A stretch of 33,269 bases of DNA, from NCBI GenBank assembly GCA_938016265.1, contig CALLWB010000126.1, forward strand, positions 1 through 33,269. The letters are read 5' to 3'. Within the stretch, counting starts at the first letter, position 1. Each line of letters opens with the position of its first letter. Positions 1-7,781 of the stretch are shown here, piece after piece. The stretch is from an uncultured Saprospiraceae bacterium. GTDB taxonomy: Bacteria > Bacteroidota > Bacteroidia > Chitinophagales > Saprospiraceae. The position numbers and the translations under genes were made by a program. Below the pieces are notes generated by a model. That model ran no database searches. It saw only the letters and a program-made list of their open reading frames with translations, and was not told the DNA's origin.

Positions 1-199
1 TAGGAATAAGCAGAAACGCATTCACATAAAAATAGATCGGAAAAATAAGTACAGACAACGGAGCCGGGATTCTCAGGCGAATACTACGGTCAAACCAATT
101 TGCTGTCCACTCCACATTGATCGAGGTGAAATAAAAAAGCAGGACCACAGCATGAATGGCCAATTCTATCTTACTAATATGCAGGTTTTTGGAGATCAA
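1..199 (-). CDS. Partial membrane protein, possibly the N-terminus of a LytS/YehU-type sensor histidine kinase (runs off the left edge)
   Basis: An open frame of 66 codons runs from a TTG at 199-197 to the window edge without a stop. It has no ATG, so the TTG start is an inference; an in-frame TAA lies just upstream. The translation is membrane-like. One hydrophobic segment (about residues 13-30, with AIHAVVLLFYFTSINVEW) and a second near residues 50-66 (SVLIFPIYFYVNAFLLIP) flank a short polar stretch. The 'FYVNAFLLIP' ending resembles the 'Y-N-x-x-L-I-P' pattern I know from N-terminal membrane domains of Bacteroidota LytS/YehU (His_kinase family) sensors. No kinase motif is inside the window, so the family call is only suggestive. 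It lies one base downstream of the stop of the small ORF at 201-421, so the two were probably co-transcribed. Confidence 0.4.
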   Translation of the reverse strand, partial: MISKNLHISKIELAIHAVVLLFYFTSINVEWTANWFDRSIRLRIPAPLSVLIFPIYFYVNAFLLIP

Positions 200-200
200 A

Positions 201-421
201 CTACTCGCTTATATGTTTGTCGTTCTTTGGTACACCTTCAATTTGCATGTGAATACCATTAATCGGCGTTATTTTTACAATATTATCTTCTTCCAAAAGG
301 TAAAAAATATAGGCACTGTTGTTTCCTAGTATCTTCACCTTCTCCACGGCCCCATCCATGAAGGTCAATTTGTCTATATGGTCAAACTCTGGGTGTCAGG
401 AATCGGAGTTTCGTCTTTCAT
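201..421 (-). pseudogene. Small ORF with a one-base frameshift, product unknown
   Basis: Reading from the ATG at 421-419 gives MKDETPIPDT and then stops early. After the C run at 391-393 the reading continues naturally in another frame as EFDHIDKLTFMDG and on to KHISE, with a stop at 203-201. The distance is one base short of 74 codons, so restoring one C in the run would give a 73-residue protein. The downstream frame alone can start at the ATG at 359-357 and give a 52-residue product, so a shorter intact gene is also possible. The second part reads like real protein (VEKVKILGNNSAYIFYLLEE). I do not recognise the family. A sequencing error in the C homopolymer would explain the shift equally well. 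Confidence 0.35.
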
Positions 422-553
422 AAGGTGTTTGGTACAATAAACTTAAAAGTAACCACAATTTGTGTTTTTTTGTTGCTCAAACAAGCAAATTTATACCAGC
501 CTTGATTTTTGATAGACGAATGTTACGTGGGTAGTTGAAAAAAATAGAAGGTA

Positions 554-833
554 TCAACGTGCTAAAACTAGCGAAGTAAATTCCTCCGTGATCTCCAGTA
601 CATCCATCCGATCCTTAAAAAAACTCTGCGTCTCTGGGTTGAATAAAGAACACCTGTCGATCCAATAAACTACTATACTTCCTAGTAACAAGTACTTTTA
701 CAACCTGTCCAACATCTGATTTAAGAGCGGAAGAATACAAACCTACAGCCAACCCAGAAGTCTCCACTTTCCATTGTCGCTCACCAGACCTATCATTTAC
801 CCAATAAGAAGCCACCCTATGACCTCCACAATG
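554..833 (-). pseudogene. Decayed ORF remnant, frameshifted and 5'-truncated
   Basis: On the minus strand, codons from about 833 downward read as plausible protein (VASYWVNDRSGERQW, then GQVVKVLVTRKYSSLLDRQ, FFIQPRDAEFF) and stop at 615. That stop follows a run of seven A (plus strand, 617-623). Skipping one base continues the protein as KDRMDVLEITEEFTSLVLAR with a stop at 556-554. No start codon precedes the good-looking part: upstream the frame enters the GC-rich island at 840-993, whose translation looks like non-coding sequence. It therefore appears to be a gene end cut off by the island and frameshifted. Function is unknown. I am unsure whether this was ever a gene, since the evidence is only the sense of the translation. 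Confidence 0.3.
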
Positions 834-839
834 TTGTGT

Positions 840-1010
840 TTTTTTGGGGCCACCACCACAGGCAAAGCCTGGGTGGCCGGGTGTTGCATGGGTTCGCTTC
901 TCGCTCCGCCCTGCGGGCACTCTCTTCGGTCGTCCATTCCACCCCCTTGTCCTGCTCCTCCGTCCGCCGCCTCGCCTGCCGTTGGCGGGCGAGGCCTTAT
1001 TGGGATTGTA
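840..1010. repeat. GC-rich intergenic island with two strong hairpins
   Basis: This stretch is much richer in G and C than everything around it. It contains a stem-loop at 848-878 (GGCCACC with GGTGGCC outside, CAGGC with GCCTG inside, AAA loop, four-base bulge) and another at 971-993 (ten pairs including one G-T, GTT loop). The text between them (for example CTCTTCGGTCG near 921) is low in the features of coding DNA in this genome. I recall similar GC-rich elements between genes of Bacteroidota, so a dispersed intergenic repeat is likely, but only one full copy is here. A small hairpin at 2329-2340 (CCCGC, TG, GCGGG) may be a fragment of the same kind. Confidence 0.5.
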
Positions 1011-1043
1011 AGAATGGGTTCAATTTCTTACTTTTAACGTCAA

Positions 1044-1592
1044 ATGAGCAATACCAAACTAAATAGTTTCTTCCATGCAGGGAATTCGCCCTTCACTTAC
1101 CTCAAAACCTATTCTGGTCTTCAAGGAGAAAAACTCGAGGAACTAAAACAAACCAATCAACAAAAAAATGCCAAACTTGAGCGCCAACTGAATTCTGCTA
1201 GATATATGGAGCGGCCAAAAATTCAAAATGAAATAAAAACGCTAGAAGCTCAAACCAATTTGCCAAATGCCTTAATTATCGATAATCAAGGCCAATTGCA
1301 CCCTACTACAACAGAAATCGCAACAATCAAAATCGGCGATTCATTATGGTCAGAACTCGAAGCAATACTTAGCGAAGCAGGCAAAACAGATCTCGCAGCA
1401 GCCTGCATTCCAGTATTCAGAGACGCGATTGCTTTCTATACAACTGCCAACCAACCGGATAGCATAATTTACATTTGTTTTCAATGCCTTTTCCTAAAAA
1501 ACGAACAAGGAGCATTTCTAGAGGCAGACTCCAAAACCTATCAAAAATTAAAACAGTTTTTGATTAAGTCAGGTCATACCATAGCATCCTAG
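1044..1592 (+). CDS. Hypothetical protein, 182 aa, cytoplasmic
   Basis: The protein has no signal peptide or membrane segment. Residues 25-75 are rich in E, K and Q and probably form a coiled helix (LKQTNQQKNAKLERQL). A more globular second half follows, with DSLWSELEAILSEAG and then IIYICFQCLFLKNEQG before a short helix and a GH ending. I have a weak memory of conserved Bacteroidota proteins with an 'ICFxC' strand followed by 'ADxKTYxxLKxFLxxxGH', but cannot name a family. The start at 1044 is the only ATG near the beginning of the frame. The ORF begins about 50 bases after the GC-rich island. The gene at 1709 lies 116 bases downstream on the same strand. Confidence 0.72.
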   Translation: MSNTKLNSFFHAGNSPFTYLKTYSGLQGEKLEELKQTNQQKNAKLERQLNSARYMERPKIQNEIKTLEAQTNLPNALIIDNQGQLHPTTTEIATIKIGDSLWSELEAILSEAGKTDLAAACIPVFRDAIAFYTTANQPDSIIYICFQCLFLKNEQGAFLEADSKTYQKLKQFLIKSGHTIAS

Positions 1593-1708
1593 CAACAGCT
1601 AAGAGTCAATATCGATCTAAAATTTTGTAACTTTTCACTTCTTAACAACTACCTAAAAAATGAAGCCCTTCATTACCCATCAACGAATCCACCATTAACC
1701 ATAAACAA

Positions 1709-2185
1709 ATGTCCGAAACCTTCCATAGAAAAACCCCATTAACAGAAATCCTCCGCCCAACCTCCACCATGGTACTCTTAGTCACCAAAAGTGACCCATT
1801 CTGGACCACCAAAACCATTTCCATTTCAACAGAAGATAAGACTTGCCCGGATTTCCTATACACCATCCATCACTACCAGATAAAACAAATCCTTCACAAC
1901 CAAAACGCCTGGGACCTCGAAGAAAACCAAACCATCCAAGTCTGTAGCGCCAACTTTGAATCCAAGCTCCAAAACCACAAACAATATTACCTCCAAGGCC
2001 TTAGCAAATCAAAAAATGTCCAAATTTATGAAAATGAATACCACCTCGAAAACACAACCGAAGCCATCATTTTCATCCGTCCCAATTGGAGTGCCAACGT
2101 ATTAGAATATTGTGTAACTGGAGCCTTCCACGACCCAAAAGACCTCAACCCCATCCAAAAAATATTGGAAACGAAACAACTGTAA
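1709..2185 (+). CDS. Hypothetical protein, 158 aa
   Basis: No family is recognised. The product has no signal peptide. It looks like a small alpha/beta protein: strand-like MVLLVTKSD at residues 21-29, then HHYQIKQILHNQNAW, and a closing strand AIIFIRPNW. The ATG at 1709 gives 158 residues. An internal Met at residue 21 (1769) would give 138 and begins directly with the first strand, so the true start is uncertain. Codons are C-rich at third positions (ACC, AAC, CTC), somewhat unlike the genes at 16660-20235, and resemble those of the gene at 31371. It could be co-transcribed with the gene at 1044. Nothing links it to the secreted proteins further on. Confidence 0.62.
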   Translation: MSETFHRKTPLTEILRPTSTMVLLVTKSDPFWTTKTISISTEDKTCPDFLYTIHHYQIKQILHNQNAWDLEENQTIQVCSANFESKLQNHKQYYLQGLSKSKNVQIYENEYHLENTTEAIIFIRPNWSANVLEYCVTGAFHDPKDLNPIQKILETKQL

Positions 2186-2564
2186 AGACGAATCCATCTT
2201 CGCCCGCTGCCTTTCGCCTTTTGTCCATTTACCGCGTGTCCATTCTCCCATTGTGCACATCATTTTGCAAAAAAATCTTGAAATTCATTCTCCATAAAAC
2301 AATCCCATAGATAAAAAGTGCGCTATCTCCCGCTGGCGGGCAAGGGCAAAATTTATAATCCCTTCGCTAACTTCCAATTCTGAAAATTTATTTTGAACAC
2401 ATGCAGCTTTAAATAGATGTTTTTAGTGATCCAGTAGACAGTGTTTGACAGGAAACAACTCGGAAGTGATCGAGCCTATTCCATAATAATGGTCAATTTA
2501 TTAACTCTAAGGCGTATTTTTACATGAAAAACAGTAAATTTACTAGTAATAAAACGATAAAGTA
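2186..2564. other. Intergenic region with one small hairpin
   Basis: No convincing gene is present. A short stem at 2329-2340 (CCCGC/GCGGG) sits in a small G+C-rich patch and may be a remnant of the intergenic element seen at 840-1010. A 59-codon frame starting at the ATG at 2524 overlaps the next gene out of frame and looks like a shadow. Confidence 0.4.
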
Positions 2565-3314
2565 TTGGAACAAGAAGAACTTTACAAACGCCCAGAAGAA
2601 GATTTGTTTGACCTCCCCGATCTTGAATTTGAGGATAAGTCATACACTAGAATTTGTTGCCCATCTTGTAACCATAAAGCTAAGGCGGATGATTTAAGTA
2701 TACAGGATAAAGTAGCAAAGTGTAGTAACTGTCATGTCGTATTTTCTTTTAAAAAAGCTCTCCAGTCTATAGACAGTGTTCCTCAGAAGATCAAACAAGA
2801 AATTCTTAATCCAGAGGGGATTGAGCTGTTTTCTTATAGAGATGACTTGGAAATTAGCTTTAAAGAACCATTTTCTGGAATGGAATGGTTGGTATCTAGC
2901 GTTGCTTTTTTTCCTGCATTTATCTTATTCTTGAATTCGATGAAATATGGATTTTCGTTCACTTCGATAGCTGTTTTGTCGGTGATAGGGGTTATTGGAG
3001 CAATATTTTCCTACTTTCGGTTTAAGCAACTCGTGTATTTGACGATCAATGACAACAACCTTGATATTCATCGCCGACCAAAACTCCTACACCATAGGAA
3101 ATCGTATGCTACTGGTGATATTGACCAAATTTATATCAAACATAAACCGGATATGGCATTGTGGAAAATCATGATGATCATCAATAAAGGCAAAGGTCAG
3201 GAACACTTAGAACTAACAGCAGTAAATTCGATTTCAAAAGCGAAGTACCTAGAGCAGGAAATTGAGCGGCATCTGAATATTCAGGACGTGCATGTACCGG
3301 AAGAAGATGGATGA
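2565..3314 (+). CDS. Zinc-ribbon protein with two membrane segments, 249 aa
   Basis: Residues 32-35 (CPSC) and 53-56 (CSNC) form the two CxxC knuckles of an N-terminal zinc ribbon, with an extra Cys at 31. Two hydrophobic segments follow (about 108-124 and 132-150). They lead into a C-terminal domain of about 90 residues of alternating strands (LVYLTINDNNLDIHRRP) and a last helix (SKAKYLEQEIERHL). This order (zinc ribbon, two membrane helices, PH-like tail) is common in uncharacterised bacterial membrane proteins. A role as a membrane-anchored sensor or scaffold is an inference. The start is TTG at 2565: an in-frame TAA lies at 2550-2552, there is no ATG before residue 106, and the ribbon needs the upstream residues. 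No function is known to me. Confidence 0.78.
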   Translation: MEQEELYKRPEEDLFDLPDLEFEDKSYTRICCPSCNHKAKADDLSIQDKVAKCSNCHVVFSFKKALQSIDSVPQKIKQEILNPEGIELFSYRDDLEISFKEPFSGMEWLVSSVAFFPAFILFLNSMKYGFSFTSIAVLSVIGVIGAIFSYFRFKQLVYLTINDNNLDIHRRPKLLHHRKSYATGDIDQIYIKHKPDMALWKIMMIINKGKGQEHLELTAVNSISKAKYLEQEIERHLNIQDVHVPEEDG

Positions 3315-3471
3315 TCTTGCAGACGAAGGAGTGGAGTATTTAAAAAAAAATCAAGGCAATCGCCCAATCAAAAAAATAAAAGATCAGATTCCTGTTTTTT
3401 GCTACAAACACAAAAAAGTCGCTCAGCTCCTACATAAGGGGGCTCTTTTCCTTCAGCGCAGCGGTCCCTAA
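3307..3471 (+). CDS. Possible small ORF overlapping the zinc-ribbon gene, 54 aa
   Basis: The ATG at 3307 overlaps the end of the preceding gene by 8 bases, an arrangement typical of translational coupling. The first 30 residues (MDDLADEGVEYLKKNQGNR) are hydrophilic and helix-like. The end (LHKGALFLQRSGP) looks less like protein. No ribosome binding site separates it from the gene before, no homologue is recognised, and its end faces the end of the gene at 3493. It may be a chance frame. Confidence 0.2.
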   Translation: MDDLADEGVEYLKKNQGNRPIKKIKDQIPVFCYKHKKVAQLLHKGALFLQRSGP

Positions 3472-3492
3472 GTTTCGAAGAAACGATCTCAC

Positions 3493-6400
3493 CTACCTCG
3501 GAATCCCTGAAGAAATGCCATTATTCAAATCCCACAACAATTTATCCGCCCCATTCACATCCCCATCCAAATTAAAATCCTCAATTTGGTAGATACTGAA
3601 ATTTCCGTTGCTGCTCTGCCACAATATTTTGTCGGCTCCTGTAATCTCATAGCCTGCAGGATTAAACTGATCTCCATTGGCTGAAAATAGCATCCAAACA
3701 TTGTTACTTTGCAGTTTCTGGCCAAAACCAGAAGGACCCAAATACCCCTCCGTCAATTTAAAATTATAACTGATCGAATTATTCAAAATAGTAACTGGCT
3801 GCGTCGACATCACTGGTAAATGATTACGATGCTCCACTACCACATATAGAGAATTGACCCCAACATCAAGCAACAACTCAACAGGCGCATACAAACTCCC
3901 ATCCTGCAAGAGCAATGCAGCCACTTTGCTGACTTCACTTTCTGCTTGAGTAGTAGTACGGAAAGACAGCAAAACCCAATCTACCGTTCCCGCAGGATAG
4001 TCCGAATTTATCCAGCCAGCACCCTCAGTTCCTAGATAATTCCAAGGAGAAACAGCATAAGGTTGGCCCTCTGGCAGCAGCCCGAATTGCTGAATAGTAT
4101 TATCCATAGTTCCAGTTGCCAAATTGTAAGGCCCTTCCAGATATATCTGCAAGTCGACAGTCACGGCTCTTTTGGCGCAAGGAGTCCCCGGAGTATTTAC
4201 TAGACGGACTTCATAAGGACTCAGCGTAAAAATCTGATCCTCAATCTGTGTAAACTGTTGAGCAATCGTCTTATTCACCAACAACATCTTACTGCAACTA
4301 GCAATCAACTCTACCGAAGAATTGGAACCATTCAAATCTATAAGTGGCGTACCATTGGAAAAATAGTCATGCAGGTCTTTTTGTGTTTGGTGGAAGGGCG
4401 TAGCAACTCCTCCTCCAGGAACTTGTGTATCAGAAAACAGCCCTAATGGATAAAATTCTCCATTGGTAGCTCCTTGTGGACCCCAAATCAAAGCAGTTGC
4501 GGCTCCTGACTTTATAGTATGAATCAAACCAGTTGCCATCAATGCATTTTTTTCTGCTTGAGTCGCATTCGGGTTGGAGGGCATAGCGTACCATTCTGCC
4601 CACCATATAGGAAGTGCGGCAGCATCGGCAGACAAGGTGTCTAACGTTCTAAACCATGCAGCAAAGTCGGCAAACATTTTGGTGTGTTCAAATTGGTCGA
4701 CTAATGTGATATTATCTCTGAAATTGATATTCCAACCATCAATGGTTAGGAAATCTGCACCCCGCTTATTGACCAACCAATAGCTGATGACATCCAGATC
4801 TCTTTTGTCAAATTTTCCCCAGTCGCCACCAATGTCAGAAGCGAAATAATTGGGACCTCCGTAGGTGCTCAAACTCACATATGGCCCTCCGATTTGTATA
4901 TCAGGCCGTACCATTTTTACAGAATCCCAAACATGATTGTACAAATCAGTATACCCTTCATAATCCCAGCGGTTTAAAGAGTCATTCCACATGCCTTTCA
5001 TCTCATTCCAAACCTGTATGTACTTTATATTTTCAAACTCGGGCTGTTGCACAATTTCTTTCACCAATTGAGCGTAATCAGCATAATGACTGGGAAATGG
5101 TGCTTTTACAAAAAACTCTGGCGTCCAATCGGTCTGCCCCGGGATACCACCTTTCATCCAATCAGGCGCACAACAGGCAGTCAGTACAATTGTTTCTGCA
5201 TCTTTACCTGCCCCATTTGTCTTCCCAATACGATTGGCAATAGAAGAAAAATCATAAACATCAGGTGAGATTTCTGGATTGCCTGCTCCAAATCCCATGA
5301 CGTGTTGATTGACGATTGCTGTTGAATTATCTAGTAAGGTTTTGCCATTTTGAATGGCCGTTGGATCACCCCAATTGTCTAGTGAATATTGGGTGAAAGT
5401 CACGCCAGTTCTAAAGGTAGAAGGAATACCAATTGTAGCGCCAGGACAATCATCGGACAATTCCATAGTGCCAAAAGTAGAGGCATCCAACCAGGAATTA
5501 TCAACAGTAGCATTCCAGGACAATTTTGCGTCTCTGCCTCCTGAGGTATCATCGTCATTTACATGAATATCGATCCCTAAAGATTGACCATCCGATAGGT
5601 TTACTCCAATAAATGACCAGGCGACACTGATCTCCATTTGATATCCGTCAGCAGTAACAACTTGCATCATTTCTACTCCGACGGGGTTATCCGCTGGTCC
5701 TGATGGGTAATAAATATAGGTTTCATTCACGCCAAAAACTAATTGATGATCATTGGCATCATAGGTACTCGATTTTTCATTTCCTCCATCCAAATACAAC
5801 TCCAAACCGTCATCCTGCCAAGCACTTGGCGAGTCATTGAGGAGTACTTCATCTGTTATTTTCCCAAAAATATAAAGGTAGTTATCATCATAAGTAACTT
5901 GAAATTCTGCTTTTAAATCTCCTGGAGAAACGATCCCGCCTTCCAGGAAATTTGATAGCTGATAAGTGGTATCTGTTTGCCAGTCGTCGTTTTGTCCGTC
6001 AAGTATTGGGGGAGCAAGTGTTTTGCAAATAGTGTTATTGGTATTTGAAATGGGCGTACCAACACAATTGCAATTTCCATCTTCCAAATCAGGAAAGGTA
6101 GTTGGATCATTATCATCACAAGGAGTCCCGACTATTGGGCAGGATAGGCCACGCTCATAAGCTCCAAAATCCCAGCCATTCCCCTGTGGTCTGGATGTGC
6201 TAAGAATGTCATCATTAAATGCCCCATAAGTCATGGCTCCATCAACAGCCGTAGTAGAGGCCTGTAGATTAAAGCCGCTTCCCTCTCCTGGTCCTGCATC
6301 TGCATTTCCGGTTAATGGCCCGACAAAGTGGGCTGTATTTGCTTGCAAATCTGTAGAGGAATTTGCAACGCCGCCACTTAAACTCGAAAGCAGATTGTTT

Positions 6401-7551
6401 CTGGAAATCACGTTTGGAATGATGACATTCGGATCGAGGTAATTGTTGATACAATCCTGAGAGCAGTCCCAAATCGTGTTATTGTAAATGTCTACTTGCC
6501 TAGCATTCGGATTTCCAAAACCATAAGCAGAGGGGGACGCACTATCGTCATTATGTACTTGTATGACATGTCTGAATGGCCAAGAAATGGATCTGGTTTC
6601 CACATTCCAGATTACATTGTTTCGCACGGTGGTTTGACCATGTCCGATAGCAATGGCTTGTGCATAATCCCTTCCAGAGGTGATGTTCCATATCCAATTT
6701 CGTTGTACGAGGTAGTTGCCATTTTGCCAGTTTTCTTTGTTAAGACCAAGGCATATGGCACCTCCGTACCAAGGCGTACTGTCATGTATTAGATTGTCTT
6801 CAATAGTGATGTTGTAGGTGAATTTTTTAACGTCAATTGGTTCATTGTTTATATTGTAAATGTTATTTCCGCGGATCAGAATGTCGTGGGTTCGGTCGGT
6901 CTTTGTGGAGCCACCTGAACCTATATAGATGCCTTCAGCAAATTCAGGGGAGTAGTTTCCGGTGTCGTATATCTCATTGCATTTGATTTCTACAAAAGAA
7001 GAATTTAGGTTGTCATCGTTCCAATATGCCTGAACGGCCAATGCTGCATCTCCTGTATTATGCACAATGTTATGTTCAATCTTTCCTCCGTTGACATTTT
7101 GAAAAACAATTCCGAATCCTATAAACGTAACCTCAAGTCCACGAACAATAATGTTGTTTCTTCTAGCTACATAGACGCCATTGTAGTCTGAATACGGATC
7201 ACCATTTAAGTTGTACCCACCTCCATTGATGACTGGCGATTGACCATTTCCTGCCTGAATGACAATAGGATTGGCTGTTGTTCCATTAGCATGCCCTAAG
7301 GAGAGGCGGTAGATGACTTTTTGATAGGTGCCAGTTGCCAAGTTGATCACATCTCCCGGCTGTGCTGCATTCAGGGCGGATTCCAGTTGACTTTGATTGG
7401 TTACATTTCTGGTTATACCTGATCCTGTTGGAGAATAAGCCTGGTAAGTCGGACAAACATTTACTGGATAGTTTGCAGGACTTTCAGCTTGAACTTTAAC
7501 GAGATTTAAAATTAAAAAAAAGGAAAACAAAGAGAAAAATGGAAGTTTCAT
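3493..7551 (-). CDS. Secreted beta-helix / CBM9 / clan GH-A-like glycoside hydrolase with dockerin-like tail, 1352 aa
   Basis: Domain order: signal peptide (1-22, cleavage after VQA); right-handed parallel beta-helix (about 36-470; 'PGDVINLATGTY' entry, many NNxIW/NxIxN turns), as in pectate lyase- and chondroitinase B-like proteins; Cys linker (about 472-500); CBM9-like domain (about 505-703; 'PPILDG', 'DDGLELYLDGGNEK', 'DANDHQL'); clan GH-A-like (beta/alpha)8 domain (about 710-1100); and the shared C-terminal module (about 1130-1352). In the hydrolase, WNE places a probable acid/base at Glu850, and WWAEW places a probable nucleophile at Glu986. These, with 'DVYDFSSI' and 'APDWMKGG', resemble GH39-like enzymes. 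The substrate cannot be read from sequence. The last segment holds one intact calcium loop (DFNLDGDVNGAD, about 1325-1336). It shares its tail with the next two minus-strand genes. Confidence 0.9.
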   Translation of the reverse strand: MKLPFFSLFSFFLILNLVKVQAESPANYPVNVCPTYQAYSPTGSGITRNVTNQSQLESALNAAQPGDVINLATGTYQKVIYRLSLGHANGTTANPIVIQAGNGQSPVINGGGYNLNGDPYSDYNGVYVARRNNIIVRGLEVTFIGFGIVFQNVNGGKIEHNIVHNTGDAALAVQAYWNDDNLNSSFVEIKCNEIYDTGNYSPEFAEGIYIGSGGSTKTDRTHDILIRGNNIYNINNEPIDVKKFTYNITIEDNLIHDSTPWYGGAICLGLNKENWQNGNYLVQRNWIWNITSGRDYAQAIAIGHGQTTVRNNVIWNVETRSISWPFRHVIQVHNDDSASPSAYGFGNPNARQVDIYNNTIWDCSQDCINNYLDPNVIIPNVISRNNLLSSLSGGVANSSTDLQANTAHFVGPLTGNADAGPGEGSGFNLQASTTAVDGAMTYGAFNDDILSTSRPQGNGWDFGAYERGLSCPIVGTPCDDNDPTTFPDLEDGNCNCVGTPISNTNNTICKTLAPPILDGQNDDWQTDTTYQLSNFLEGGIVSPGDLKAEFQVTYDDNYLYIFGKITDEVLLNDSPSAWQDDGLELYLDGGNEKSSTYDANDHQLVFGVNETYIYYPSGPADNPVGVEMMQVVTADGYQMEISVAWSFIGVNLSDGQSLGIDIHVNDDDTSGGRDAKLSWNATVDNSWLDASTFGTMELSDDCPGATIGIPSTFRTGVTFTQYSLDNWGDPTAIQNGKTLLDNSTAIVNQHVMGFGAGNPEISPDVYDFSSIANRIGKTNGAGKDAETIVLTACCAPDWMKGGIPGQTDWTPEFFVKAPFPSHYADYAQLVKEIVQQPEFENIKYIQVWNEMKGMWNDSLNRWDYEGYTDLYNHVWDSVKMVRPDIQIGGPYVSLSTYGGPNYFASDIGGDWGKFDKRDLDVISYWLVNKRGADFLTIDGWNINFRDNITLVDQFEHTKMFADFAAWFRTLDTLSADAAALPIWWAEWYAMPSNPNATQAEKNALMATGLIHTIKSGAATALIWGPQGATNGEFYPLGLFSDTQVPGGGVATPFHQTQKDLHDYFSNGTPLIDLNGSNSSVELIASCSKMLLVNKTIAQQFTQIEDQIFTLSPYEVRLVNTPGTPCAKRAVTVDLQIYLEGPYNLATGTMDNTIQQFGLLPEGQPYAVSPWNYLGTEGAGWINSDYPAGTVDWVLLSFRTTTQAESEVSKVAALLLQDGSLYAPVELLLDVGVNSLYVVVEHRNHLPVMSTQPVTILNNSISYNFKLTEGYLGPSGFGQKLQSNNVWMLFSANGDQFNPAGYEITGADKILWQSSNGNFSIYQIEDFNLDGDVNGADKLLWDLNNGISSGIPR

Positions 7552-7615
7552 AGGACCATAGGTTAATTAATGAAGCAATAAAATTGGACATTCAAAAATT
7601 AGGCTATGAGAAAAG

Positions 7616-7637
7616 ATTGAACCGAGTTAAGTTCAAT
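7616..7637. promoter_or_regulatory. Perfect 7-bp inverted repeat, candidate operator
   Basis: ATTGAAC (7616-7622) and its exact complement GTTCAAT (7631-7637) are separated by 8 bases, about 65 bases upstream of the start of the large minus-strand gene at 7551. A ten-base direct repeat AAGTAAAAAT lies just beyond (about 7641-7660). The symmetry and place fit a dimeric regulator's site, but short inverted repeats arise by chance in AT-rich DNA. Confidence 0.28.
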
Positions 7638-7781
7638 TCTAAGTAAAAATAAGTAAAAATTATTAAATATAAAGATGTATTTACTTAAAGGTTAATGATT
7701 TAATGAAACACTGAAGTTGGTGATTTAGGATTTGTTTAGGAGCAAGCCCCTTAAGTCAAACCTAACAACATCGCTATATGG

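Noticed and set aside
774-1066. Plus-strand frames across the GC-rich island
   Set aside because: They are rich in Arg, Ser, Pro and Cys in a way typical of translated GC-rich non-coding repeats and overlap each other in different frames.
2524-2700. A 59-codon frame from the ATG at 2524
   Set aside because: It overlaps the zinc-ribbon gene out of frame; only the other frame shows the paired CxxC motifs.
4881-5268. Plus-strand open frames opposite the hydrolase gene
   Set aside because: They lie wholly inside a gene with clear domains and have no family signature; they are shadows. The same holds for opposite-strand frames in the other large genes.
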